From RH-AL1 sp965198485 (lineage in GTDB: Bacteria; Pseudomonadota; Alphaproteobacteria; Rhizobiales; Beijerinckiaceae): a stretch of 64,000 nt of DNA. The notes beneath the pieces are model-generated. The model was not told where the DNA came from, searched no databases, and worked only from the letters and a program-made list of their open reading frames with translations. The position numbers and the translations under genes are program-made. The stretch lies in assembly GCA_965198485.1 (NCBI GenBank), contig CBDAPQ010000005.1, positions 2,170,001-2,234,000 on the forward strand. Direction: 5' to 3'. The stretch's first letter is position 1; each line of letters opens with the position of its first letter. Positions 17,336 through 25,783 of the stretch are shown here, one piece after another.

Positions 17336-17953
17336 CTAGAAAGGGAACAGCGAGTTGGCGTCGTAGCCGGGGTAGACCGGCTGACCGTAGCCATAGCCAC
17401 CGTATCCGTAGGCGGGATAGGCCGAGGCGCCGTAGGCGCCGCGCGAGCGCGGCTGCGCCTCGTAGCTGCCGTCCGCATAGCTCGCGGTGTCGTAGTCGCG
17501 GCTGCGATGGCGACGGGCCATGGCAAAGGGCGCCGAGGCCGGCGGCGTGCCGCTGATCGAGATCCGCGCGCCCTCATGCTGGACCATAGCATAGAGCGTC
17601 GCCGCGTTGCCGGGCGAGAGGCGCACGCAGCCGTGCGAGGCCGGACGGCCGAGCGAGGCCGTCGAATAGGTGCCGTGGATCGCGTAGCCGCCGCGGAAGA
17701 AGATCGCGTGGGGCATCGGCGACATGTGGTACTTCTTCGAATAGTGCATCAGCTCGAGATGCGTCGGCGCGTAGCTGCCGCCCGGCGTGGAGAAGCCCGA
17801 GCGGGCCGACGAGATCGGCCAGTCGTAGGAGCCCTCGTCGCCGTTCACGTGCATGCGCTGACGGGTGAGATCAATGGCGACGTGGACGGTGGCGTTGGCG
17901 GCCGGCGCTCCCAGCAGCATCGGAACGACGACAAAGACTAGTCTCGAACACAT
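17336..17953 (-). CDS. L,D-transpeptidase (YkuD domain), second of two
   Basis: 205-residue paralogue of the next gene. It has a signal peptide (MCSRLVFVVVPMLLGAPAAN), a YkuD domain with YAIHGTYS and catalytic SHGCVRL, then a low-complexity Tyr/Gly/Pro/Ser tail (PAYGYGGYGYGQPVYPG). The tail is absent from the sister protein and may interact with the cell wall. The start is ATG 17953 with GGAG 8 bases upstream; an earlier ATG lacks support. A perfect palindrome lies just upstream (17978-17992). A 141-bp gap with weak hairpins separates it from its paralogue, so it may be a separate unit. Confidence 0.92.
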   Translation of the reverse strand: MCSRLVFVVVPMLLGAPAANATVHVAIDLTRQRMHVNGDEGSYDWPISSARSGFSTPGGSYAPTHLELMHYSKKYHMSPMPHAIFFRGGYAIHGTYSTASLGRPASHGCVRLSPGNAATLYAMVQHEGARISISGTPPASAPFAMARRHRSRDYDTASYADGSYEAQPRSRGAYGASAYPAYGYGGYGYGQPVYPGYDANSLFPF

Positions 17954-17977
17954 GACGCGAACTCCGCTCGGCAAATT

Positions 17978-17992
17978 TACACTTCAAGTGTA
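17978..17992. promoter_or_regulatory. Palindrome upstream of L,D-transpeptidase, possible operator
   Basis: TACACTT-C-AAGTGTA, a perfect 7-bp inverted repeat, stands 25-39 bases before the ATG at 17953, where a repressor or activator dimer could bind near the promoter. The regulator is unknown. Confidence 0.4.
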
Positions 17993-18079
17993 GTCCGGTC
18001 GTCGTCGCACGCCTCCGCGCCGCCGTAAACATGAATAGCAATTTACGATTGATTTAAACCACGCCGATGCCGCGGATAA

Positions 18080-18589
18080 TCAGTTGTGAGGATCGTAGCG
18101 CAGGCTGTTGACCACCCAGGCCAGCCCGGTGAGGGGCGGCAGCACCTGCGTCTGCTCGTCGGGCGGCACACCGAGGCGCTGCGGGGCGCCGAGATAGGCC
18201 GGCGTGAAGGCGTAGCCCTGGCCGTAGCTGCGCGGGTGCGGGGCGCCGTTGCAGACGTAGGCCGAGGCGCCGGCGATGCGCGGCTCGCACGGGTAGGGCA
18301 CGCCGCCGTAGCCCTCGGCGTCGGCGTGGTCGGCGCCAACCTCGCGCTCGATGCGCCCCTCGAGACGGCCACGAGCGAAGGCCGCGTCGCCGTAGGTCTG
18401 CACCACGGTCGAGCGCGGCGACGGCGGCGCCAAAGTCGCGAGCTCGATCGCGTCCTGGCTCGGCGCGGTCGGCGGCGGAGGGATCGTGCGCAACACGCGA
18501 TGCTGGTGCTTGGGGCGCGCGGCGGCACCGCCGAGCGGCACCAGCGCCGCGGTGCAGGCCACGATCAACACTCGTCCCATCATTCGCAT
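18080..18589 (-). CDS. Exported protein of unknown function
   Basis: 169-residue protein with an N-terminal signal (MRMMGRVLIVACTAALVPLG, then GAAARP). The rest is Pro/Ala/Tyr-rich with EGYGGVPYPCEPRIAG and ASAYVCNGAP, and no domain I recognise. An alternative start is the Met at residue 4. It lies between the second L,D-transpeptidase and mnmE on the same strand. A periplasmic or surface location is likely from the signal; function unknown. Confidence 0.7.
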   Translation of the reverse strand: MRMMGRVLIVACTAALVPLGGAAARPKHQHRVLRTIPPPPTAPSQDAIELATLAPPSPRSTVVQTYGDAAFARGRLEGRIEREVGADHADAEGYGGVPYPCEPRIAGASAYVCNGAPHPRSYGQGYAFTPAYLGAPQRLGVPPDEQTQVLPPLTGLAWVVNSLRYDPHN

Positions 18590-18619
18590 CGGCTGTCCCC
18601 TCGCTGCGATCCTAGCCGT

Positions 18620-19921
18620 CTACTTGCCGATGCAGAAGCGGGAAAATACGTCGCCGAGGATGTCCTCGACATCGACGGCGCCGATCAGCCGCTCCAGCGC
18701 GAAGCGCGCCGCGCGGAGGTGCTCGGCGAGGATCTCGACGGGCGGCGTCGGCTCCGAGACCGCGGCGTCGAGCGCGTCGAGCGCGGCGGCGAAGGCGTCG
18801 CGATGACGCGTCCGCGCCAGCAGCCCGACGCCGCCTCGCGCGAGGCCGGTGCCGAAGGCGGCGAGACGGGCGACGAGGACATCGACGTTCTCGCCCGTCA
18901 GGGCGCTGAGAGGGAGGGCGGTTTCGCGCACGCCTTCTTCGGAAGGAGGAGCGAGGTCGCTCTTTGGCGCCAGCCGCCACACCGGCGCGGCGAAGGCCGG
19001 CGGCGTCGCCTTGCCCAGCCATAGCACCAGGTCGGCGGCCTCGGCGCGTTCTCGGGCGCGCGACACGCCGATGCGCTCGATCTCATCGGCGCCGTCGCGC
19101 AGCCCTGCGGTGTCGACCAGCGTGAGCGGGCAGCCGGCGAGGTCGAGGTGCACCTCGATGGGGTCGCGCGTGGTGCCGGCGACCGCCGAGACGATCGCCG
19201 CCTCGCGTCGCGCCAGGGCGTTGAGCAGCGTCGACTTGCCGGCGTTGGGCGGACCCGCGATCACCACCTGCACGCCCTCGCGGATGCGCTCCGCCGCGCG
19301 GCCGTGAGCCAGCTCGGCGCGCAGCCCCGCGCGCGCGGTTGCCAGCAGCGCCGCCACCCGCGCCGGCAACGCCTCGCCGAGCTCGACGTCCTCGGAGAAG
19401 TCGATGGCGGTCTCGGCGAGCGCCGACGCTTCGATCAGGGCGGCACGCCACGGCGCGGTGACGTCGCGCATCGCGCCCGAGAGCTGGCGCTGCGCCTGAC
19501 GCCGCTGCCACTCGGTCTCGGCGTCGATGAGGTCGGCGAGGCCCTCGAGCTGAGCGAGGTCCAGGCGGCCGTTAGCGAAAGCGCGGCGGGCGAACTCGCC
19601 GGGCTCGGCCTGGCGCAGACCCGGCTCGCGACCCAGCGCCGTCAGCACCGCCGCCACCACAGCCGGACCACCGTGGCAGTGGAACTCGACGCCGTCCTCG
19701 CCGACCTCGCTGCGCGCCGCCTCGAACAGCAGCACCAGCGCCTCGTCGAGAAGCTCACCCGAGGCGGGATCGCGCAGTCGCGCGAGAGTCGCCACGCGGG
19801 GCTCCGGCGTGCGTCGGCAGAAGCGCGCCGACACGATGTGGGCGCGCGGGCCGGAGACGCGGATCACCGCGATCGCGGCCCGCGCTGCCCCCGTGGCGAG
19901 GGCGAAGATCGTGTCGCTCAC
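18620..19921 (-). CDS. mnmE: tRNA modification GTPase MnmE (TrmE)
   Basis: 433-residue GTPase that with MnmG installs the 5-carboxymethylaminomethyl group on U34 of certain tRNAs. N-terminal tetrahydrofolate-binding domain from MSDTIFALATGAARAAIAV. G domain with Walker A GPPNAGKSTLLNAL (near residue 222), switch region AGTTRD, and DTAGLRD. The C-terminus ends in the conserved FCIGK, whose Cys is needed for activity. The start overlaps the end of chaC by 4 bases. mnmG is not in the window. Confidence 0.97.
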   Translation of the reverse strand: MSDTIFALATGAARAAIAVIRVSGPRAHIVSARFCRRTPEPRVATLARLRDPASGELLDEALVLLFEAARSEVGEDGVEFHCHGGPAVVAAVLTALGREPGLRQAEPGEFARRAFANGRLDLAQLEGLADLIDAETEWQRRQAQRQLSGAMRDVTAPWRAALIEASALAETAIDFSEDVELGEALPARVAALLATARAGLRAELAHGRAAERIREGVQVVIAGPPNAGKSTLLNALARREAAIVSAVAGTTRDPIEVHLDLAGCPLTLVDTAGLRDGADEIERIGVSRARERAEAADLVLWLGKATPPAFAAPVWRLAPKSDLAPPSEEGVRETALPLSALTGENVDVLVARLAAFGTGLARGGVGLLARTRHRDAFAAALDALDAAVSEPTPPVEILAEHLRAARFALERLIGAVDVEDILGDVFSRFCIGK

Positions 19922-20484
19922 GCCGCTGCCGTGGGCGGCAGCCGCGCGACGATGGAGGCGAGCACGCGATCCTCGATCCCGAGCTCGATCAGGTGCTCGT
20001 AGGTCTGGCGCACGTAGTCCGGGTTGGCGCCTGACACACCCACGCCCTGCGCCACGAGGCGCTCCAGCTCGGAGGGCTCCAACGCGCCGGCATATTGCAC
20101 GTGGGCGCGGTCGACGGCGTAGGCAAGGACCTCGATGGCGCGACCGTCGGCAAGCCGCGCGCGGGCCGAAATCTCGCGATAGACCATGGTGACCTGTTCA
20201 CGGGCGCGCAGATAGGCGACCACATCGTCCGCCGAAGCTCCGGGCACGCGGAAGGCGACACCCTTGCAGGACCCGCCGCGGTCGAGGCCCAGCACGAGGC
20301 CCGGCTTCTCCGGCGTGCCGCGGTGCACGTGAGAATAGACGCAGAGCGCGCGCCGCCAGCCCCGGATCGTCGCCAGCGTGCGCTCCGCGAAATCGAAGCC
20401 CGGCCGCCACATCAGCGAGCCGTAGCCGAACACCCATAGATCCTCTGTCACGTCGCTCTCGTCCCGCTCCTTTGTCGCGACCAT
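19918..20484 (-). CDS. chaC: Glutathione-specific gamma-glutamylcyclotransferase (ChaC-like)
   Basis: 188-residue cytosolic enzyme of the ChaC family, which cleaves glutathione to 5-oxoproline and Cys-Gly. Signature VFGYGSLMWRPGF near residue 20 is the substrate-binding YGSL loop; catalytic Glu candidate in YLRAREQVTMVYRE. ATG 20484 is preferred over GTG 20496, although neither has a clear Shine-Dalgarno sequence. Its stop overlaps the mnmE start by 4 bases, so the two are coupled. Divergent from the DUF2125 gene. Confidence 0.9.
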   Translation of the reverse strand: MVATKERDESDVTEDLWVFGYGSLMWRPGFDFAERTLATIRGWRRALCVYSHVHRGTPEKPGLVLGLDRGGSCKGVAFRVPGASADDVVAYLRAREQVTMVYREISARARLADGRAIEVLAYAVDRAHVQYAGALEPSELERLVAQGVGVSGANPDYVRQTYEHLIELGIEDRVLASIVARLPPTAAA

Positions 20485-20580
20485 CGCTGCGGCCACGGAA
20501 GCGCCACGGTCGGCTTCCTTATGCGCCGTCGTCCCGGCAACGGGCTACACCCGTCCCGGCGAGGAGGAAACGGTCTCATC

Positions 20581-21597
20581 ATGCGAAAGGCCGCCGGTCT
20601 CCTCGTCGTCGTCGCCGTGCTCGCCGCCGCCTGGAGCGCCGCCTGGTTCGCCGCCTCGATCTATGCCGGCCAGCAGGTCGGCGGGTTCATCGCCGCCGAG
20701 GCGCGGCGCGGGCGCGACTGGACCTGTCCCGACCGTCATGTCGCCGGCTTTCCCTTCGCCCTCGCCGTGACCTGTCGCGATGCCACCTACGCCGGCCAGG
20801 CGATGGGCCAGCGCGTGGACGGGCAGGTCGCCGGCGTCGTGGTCGTGCTCTCGCTGGCGTCGCCGACCCATGTCGCGGTGACGCTGGCACCGCCCTTCTC
20901 CTATCGCAGCTCCGACGGCCAGACCGACGTCGGTGCCACTTGGGGGACTCTGAGCGTCGATCTCGCGTCCCTGCCGGCGCCGCGCACGCTCGTGGCGCGG
21001 GGCTCCGACCTCGTCATGCACGGACGGTTTCCTGGCGAGCAGGAGGCCGGCACACATGTCGCGACCTTTTCTGCGAGCTTCACCGCCTCGCCGCCGCAGC
21101 CCGACCCCACGGTCGACTTCACCGTGGCAATGACGGGAACGCCGATCCCGATGCTCGACGACCTTATCGGCGGCAGCGCGCCGGTCGATGCGGCCGTCAC
21201 CGGGCAGCTTCATCAGGCCTCGCCGGGAGAGGCGCGCACGCCGGGCGAGGCGATGGAGCGTTGGCGGGAGAACGGCGGGACCCTCTCGCTGTCAGACATC
21301 AAGGTGAACCGTGGCGCGGCCAGCGCCGTCGCGAGCGGCGTCGTCGGCCTCGACGACCAGCACCGGCTCCGCGGCAAACTCGACGCCTCGTTCGTCGGGC
21401 TCGAGCCGATCCTCGCGCGCTACGGCATCAGCGGCGATGTCGCCGCCCTGGGCTCGCTTATCGGCGCGTTCTTCGGTGGTGGCGCGCCGGCGAAAGCCGC
21501 CAAACCCGGCGCGCTCGCTCTGCCGATCAGCCTGCAGGACGGGCGGCTCGGTGTCGGCCCGATCACTACCGCCGTAAAGCTCGCGCCGCTCTACTGA
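20581..21597 (+). CDS. DUF2125 family exported or anchored protein
   Basis: 338-residue protein with one N-terminal hydrophobic segment (MRKAAGLLVVVAVLAAAWSA) and a long beta-rich periplasmic part containing RDWTCPDRHVAGFPFALAVT, typical of DUF2125, a family found mainly in alphaproteobacteria. Function is unknown; an envelope role is likely. ATG 20581 is used because GAGGAGGAAA lies upstream and the signal follows directly. It converges with the Wzz-like gene, leaving only 3 bases between stops. Confidence 0.85.
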   Translation: MRKAAGLLVVVAVLAAAWSAAWFAASIYAGQQVGGFIAAEARRGRDWTCPDRHVAGFPFALAVTCRDATYAGQAMGQRVDGQVAGVVVVLSLASPTHVAVTLAPPFSYRSSDGQTDVGATWGTLSVDLASLPAPRTLVARGSDLVMHGRFPGEQEAGTHVATFSASFTASPPQPDPTVDFTVAMTGTPIPMLDDLIGGSAPVDAAVTGQLHQASPGEARTPGEAMERWRENGGTLSLSDIKVNRGAASAVASGVVGLDDQHRLRGKLDASFVGLEPILARYGISGDVAALGSLIGAFFGGGAPAKAAKPGALALPISLQDGRLGVGPITTAVKLAPLY

Positions 21598-21600
21598 GGC

Positions 21601-23085
21601 TCAAGCCTCGTCGTCGTCGTCCCAGTAGCGGCGGCGCGGTTTGGTTGCCGGCCTCATCGTCGGTTCGAGCGGCGGCAAGTCCTGGTCCACGCCGCCATGG
21701 GCGGGCACCATCGGCACGCTCGAGCCTTCGGCGAACAGCGCGCCGGCGAGCCCGATGAAGATTCCCGCCGAGAGCGAGGTCAGCGCCACGACCGTCTTCT
21801 TGGGCTGCGACGGCGAGACGGGCGGACGCGCCACCGCGATGACGCGGCCGGGCGGTGATTGCGCCCCCTGCTGCGCCAGCGTGTCGTTGACCTGGGCGAA
21901 ACGCTCGAACGAGGAGCGCAGTACGGTGCGGTTGCGCTGCATCTGGTCGAGCGGCACGAGCTTGCGGCTCATGTCCGAAGATTGCGACTTGACCTGGTCG
22001 ATATCGGCGAGGATCTGCTTCTCGTTGCCTTTGGCGGCCTGGTAATCGCCTTCGAGACTGCCCTTCACCCGTTCCAGCTCGGCGCGGATCAGCTGGCGGA
22101 TGCGGGCCTGCCGCTCCTCCGCCTCGATCATCTCCGGATGACGGGCGCCGAGCGTCTTGGCGAGGCGGCCGGCGTTCTGCTCGGTGTCGGCCTGCTGTTG
22201 CCGCAGCCGCTCGATCGTCTGCGACTTCACCGCATCGCTCGCGGAGTCGAGCCGACCCGCCTTCGACAGCCGGGTCACTTCCGCGAGCCGCGTCTTGGTG
22301 TCGGATTCGCGGGATCGCGCATCGCCGAGGGCCCTGGTGAGGTCGATGATCTGCTGCTCGTTGGAGCGTAGCCCCGTGCTCTCGATGATCTTGTTCTTGG
22401 CCTTGTAGGCCTCGATCTTGATGTCGAGGTCGCGGATCTGGGTCGAGAGCTTGTCGAGCTTGTCGCTGACGTATTGCGTGTCTTCCCTGGTCGAGCCGAC
22501 ACGCGAGGAGACTTGGTCGTCGATGTAGGCCTGGGTCACCGCGTTGGCGATGGCTGCCGCTTTCTTGGGATCGCGTGCGAGCACGTCGATGCTGACGACG
22601 TAGGTGCGCTCCGGGCGCTTGATCGTGATGGCGTCTTCCAGCGCCTTGAGATCGATGCCGTCGGTCACGGTCACGGCGGGATGCAGGATGCGCTGCAGCA
22701 GGCTGCGCTGCGAACCGTTGAATTCCGCATCGTCCTTGAGGTCGGCCTGCGCGGCGGCGCGCGAAAGCACGGTCTGCGAAGTGAAGAGCTTGATCTGACT
22801 GTCGATCGCGGTCGTGTCCGCGATGAAGCCGGGAACGTTGGGGTCGCTGCCGACCGTCTTGCCGAGGCGTGGATCGATCAGCATGGCCGCCGTGGCGGCG
22901 TAGCGCGGCGGCGTCACCGCGATATAGGCGATGCCGATCCCGAGGCAGGTGAGGATCGACAGGAGGATCATCAGCTTGCGTCGCCAGAGAATGCCGAGGA
23001 AGCCGGGAGCGGGCACCTTCGCCTGCGCCGCCTGATGCGGGAGGCGCGAAGGCGCTGCGCCGGGGTATGTGTCACGCAGGGCCAT
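21601..23085 (-). CDS. GumC/Wzz-type polysaccharide chain-length and export protein
   Basis: 494-residue inner-membrane co-polymerase with the Wzz architecture: membrane helix 1 (LMILLSILTCLGIGIAYIAV, about residues 38-57), a long periplasmic coiled coil (about 170-380), the Pro-rich motif RPPVSPSQPKKTVVAL before helix 2 (LTSLSAGIFIGLAGALFAEG), and a short cytosolic tail. The tail holds WDDDDEA and no kinase domain. It controls length and export of the exopolysaccharide. It is the last of four same-strand genes starting with the sugar transferase and follows the polymerase gene after 5 bases. Confidence 0.92.
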   Translation of the reverse strand: MALRDTYPGAAPSRLPHQAAQAKVPAPGFLGILWRRKLMILLSILTCLGIGIAYIAVTPPRYAATAAMLIDPRLGKTVGSDPNVPGFIADTTAIDSQIKLFTSQTVLSRAAAQADLKDDAEFNGSQRSLLQRILHPAVTVTDGIDLKALEDAITIKRPERTYVVSIDVLARDPKKAAAIANAVTQAYIDDQVSSRVGSTREDTQYVSDKLDKLSTQIRDLDIKIEAYKAKNKIIESTGLRSNEQQIIDLTRALGDARSRESDTKTRLAEVTRLSKAGRLDSASDAVKSQTIERLRQQQADTEQNAGRLAKTLGARHPEMIEAEERQARIRQLIRAELERVKGSLEGDYQAAKGNEKQILADIDQVKSQSSDMSRKLVPLDQMQRNRTVLRSSFERFAQVNDTLAQQGAQSPPGRVIAVARPPVSPSQPKKTVVALTSLSAGIFIGLAGALFAEGSSVPMVPAHGGVDQDLPPLEPTMRPATKPRRRYWDDDDEA

Positions 23086-23090
23086 GGACG

Positions 23091-24491
23091 CTACTCTTCA
23101 TGGACGTGCCGCGCCGCCGGGGCGGTGGCAGCGTCACTACGCAGGAACAGGACGACGAGGGCGACCACCATGGCGAGCGTGGTGGTCTTGCCCGATACGC
23201 TGGCGGTCACGCTGACCAGGGCCATGTAGAAAAGAAAGACGACGATGCCGCCGCGGCCGACGGACGCCAGCACCGATCGCCAGAAGCAGAGCAAACCGGT
23301 CGTGAGGATGGCGGCGACGATGATCCCGTAGATGAGCACCAGGCCGATCCAGCTGCTTTCGATGCCGAACTCGAGCCCGTACACGCGCTGCAGCGTGGCG
23401 ACGAGGTCCTTGTCTGGATGCAGGAACAGGTCCGCCAGGGGAATGGGATCGAACAGCTGGAACATGGTCATGCGCGTCGAGGCGCTGCCGGCATCGTTGG
23501 TGAAGCGGTCGAGCGTCTTGTCGATGAAGCCGTTCTGGACCAGCAGTACCAGGAGGATCACGATCGCACCCGCCGCGAGCACGCCGAGCGCCGAAGTCCG
23601 CGGCGAAATCCGTGTGCCGCGCCCAACCACTTGCACGACCTGGCCCGCGACGAGCCAAGCGGTGAACAAAGCCGACAGGACCAGTGCCGTGCGAGCCCCG
23701 AAGGCGAACAGGGACGCGGCCTCCAGCACGAAGAGGCCGGCTCGCGCGACCGGCGGGATCCACGCGGCGCCGGGCGCGGCGAGGCAGATCACCAGGGTGC
23801 CGACGACGAGGCCGTTGACCAAGGGATGTCCGAGCAGCGCCTCGGCACGCCAGTCCTGCGCCAGGTCGGCCTTCCAGCTGAAGTTGCCGTTGGCCTGCGT
23901 TGGATCGCTGGTGACGCCGGCCGGCGCCTCGACCTGAATGAAGTGAAAGCCGCGCAGCAGCTCGACGATGGCAAGCCCGGCGTTGACGACCAGCACCAGC
24001 GCGACGAGCGCCGCCAGCCAGGTCGCGGCGCGGCGATCAAGGTCGCGAAGGAGCACGAAGACGAGCGCGGGAAGGATGAAGGTGTCGACGAGCGGGGTCA
24101 CCGGCGTCTTGTCGACCAGCTGCGCGAAGATGCCGGCGACCGCGACGCTCACCAGAAGAAGCAGGACACCCGCGTCCCCCGTCGTTAGTCGCCAGGCGAC
24201 GTGAACCGGCCGCCTGGCAGCGAGGCAGCGCATGAGGAAGGCGATGGCGGCGATGGATGTCGCCGGATGAAACTTCGAGAACAAGCCGCCGCCAGTGTCG
24301 ATGTAGGCGATGCCCCGCGTCTCCAATGCGATGGGCGAGACCGCGAACATGACGACGACGGCCGCGAAGGTGGCGACGAGCGCGAGCAGCGCGAAGCAAT
24401 CTCGCGCGCCGGGTCGCGCGGGCGCCGGGATCGCGCGCAACGCGGAGCCGCCGAGAGACGCGGAACCGCCAAGAACACGATCGCTGGTCAT
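23091..24491 (-). CDS. VpsF-like exopolysaccharide polymerase / O-antigen ligase-like membrane protein
   Basis: 466-residue integral membrane protein with about ten or more hydrophobic segments and a long periplasmic loop in the second half (QNGFIDKTLDRFTNDAGSAS). This layout matches Wzy/VpsF-type polymerases that join repeat units at the periplasmic face. The start ATG 24491 overlaps the stop of the acyltransferase gene by 4 bases. The open frame continues upstream but only in antisense-like sequence. The reaction is assigned from topology and gene context, not from a strong motif. Confidence 0.82.
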   Translation of the reverse strand: MTSDRVLGGSASLGGSALRAIPAPARPGARDCFALLALVATFAAVVVMFAVSPIALETRGIAYIDTGGGLFSKFHPATSIAAIAFLMRCLAARRPVHVAWRLTTGDAGVLLLLVSVAVAGIFAQLVDKTPVTPLVDTFILPALVFVLLRDLDRRAATWLAALVALVLVVNAGLAIVELLRGFHFIQVEAPAGVTSDPTQANGNFSWKADLAQDWRAEALLGHPLVNGLVVGTLVICLAAPGAAWIPPVARAGLFVLEAASLFAFGARTALVLSALFTAWLVAGQVVQVVGRGTRISPRTSALGVLAAGAIVILLVLLVQNGFIDKTLDRFTNDAGSASTRMTMFQLFDPIPLADLFLHPDKDLVATLQRVYGLEFGIESSWIGLVLIYGIIVAAILTTGLLCFWRSVLASVGRGGIVVFLFYMALVSVTASVSGKTTTLAMVVALVVLFLRSDAATAPAARHVHEE

Positions 24492-25783
24492 GGCGCCCGC
24501 TCCATCGAGCCCATGGCCGTCGTCCGGAGCCGCCCCCGGCTCGCCAGCTTCGAAAGGCGCTTGGCCAGACGATTGAACGACCCGCGGCCCGGCACTTCGA
24601 CGAAACGGTAAGCGGCGATCGTCGCCGCGGCGATGCCGGCCAGGTAGAGGAACAGGATCAGCGCCGCCTGGCCGAGACTGGCGACATGCAGGACTTCCAT
24701 GATGGGATGGGTGCCGGGGTGGCTGGCGTAAGGATTGGGCACCGACCTGAACAATGCCAAGCCCTGTCTCTTTGCCAGGGTGTGGAAGAAAGCCAGCAGG
24801 GCGGTCAGCACCAAGGCGTGAACCATGTAGATGCTGAAGGACAGGTCGGCGAGGACCTGCAGGACGCGCGTCCTCAGCAGGCGCGAGAGCCGGCCGCCTT
24901 CGCCCAGGAAGACAAAGACGAACAGCCCGAACACGGCCGGGGCGGCGTAGCCCGCCCAGGTCTCGAACGCAAAGCTCAGCCAAACGACGATCAGCGCGAG
25001 CGCGGCGAGCTCGAGGAGAGTCGGATAGCGCACCCGCGGCATCGGCCAACGCGCGGCCACCTCGTAGCAGAGCGTGCCGGCGAAGAAACCGGCGAGGCAG
25101 CGGAAGATGCCGTAGTCGAAGGTGGAGCGCATGCCGTAGGGTGCGACGAGCACGAGGATCGCGACCGAGGCGAGGATCGTCGCGACGCTGAGCGCGCGGC
25201 GCCAGACCGGCGCCATGAGGCAGAACAGGGCGAAGGCGACGTAGGTCACGAATTCGACGCTGAGGCTCCAGCTCGGGAAGTTCCACGTTTCGCGGTCATG
25301 CAGGCCGAGCGACTGGAGGAGCAGCAGGTTGGTCGGGATGGCCTCCACGAGCGAGAGGCCGTCGCGCGAGAAACCCGGTGAGGAAAATTGTCCGTGGCCG
25401 GTCGCCGCGAGAACCGCCTTCAAGGCCTCGTAGGCGACGAGCACGAACAGCGTGGCCGCCTGCACCGGCCAGATGCGGCCGAAGCGGCGGATGACGTATT
25501 CCGGGATGTTGGACGCCTTCGAGAGCTTCGTCGAGTAGGCCTGCGCGATGACGAAGCCACTGAGCACGAAGAACAGGTCGACCAGAAGCGCCACAGGCCA
25601 CACGTATCGGACCGAGAGGGCGTCCGTCGCGATCCCGAGGTGGGCCAGCGCGATGGCGATCGCGCCGGGGCCGCGCCAACCGTTCACCGCGGCGGTCGGC
25701 ATCGTCGACATGCCCGAGACCCGGCCCTGCGCGGCCGTGCGGGTGGGCGGCTCGACCATCGAGGAGCCCGGCTCAAAACGCAT
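24488..25783 (-). CDS. Acyltransferase 3 family protein, exopolysaccharide modification
   Basis: 431-residue membrane acyltransferase of the OafA family with about ten helices. Catalytic and structural motifs: LVDLFFVLSGFVIAQAY (about residues 66-82), WSLSVEFVTYVAFALFCL, SIYMVHALVLT and a C-terminal YRFVEVPGRG. In place of the usual R-x10-H motif near the N-terminus it has NGWRGPGAIAIALAHLGI. It probably adds acetyl groups to the exopolysaccharide repeat. The start overlaps the sugar transferase gene by 11 bases; Met 9 or Met 25 are alternative starts. Confidence 0.88.
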   Translation of the reverse strand: MRFEPGSSMVEPPTRTAAQGRVSGMSTMPTAAVNGWRGPGAIAIALAHLGIATDALSVRYVWPVALLVDLFFVLSGFVIAQAYSTKLSKASNIPEYVIRRFGRIWPVQAATLFVLVAYEALKAVLAATGHGQFSSPGFSRDGLSLVEAIPTNLLLLQSLGLHDRETWNFPSWSLSVEFVTYVAFALFCLMAPVWRRALSVATILASVAILVLVAPYGMRSTFDYGIFRCLAGFFAGTLCYEVAARWPMPRVRYPTLLELAALALIVVWLSFAFETWAGYAAPAVFGLFVFVFLGEGGRLSRLLRTRVLQVLADLSFSIYMVHALVLTALLAFFHTLAKRQGLALFRSVPNPYASHPGTHPIMEVLHVASLGQAALILFLYLAGIAAATIAAYRFVEVPGRGSFNRLAKRLSKLASRGRLRTTAMGSMERAP

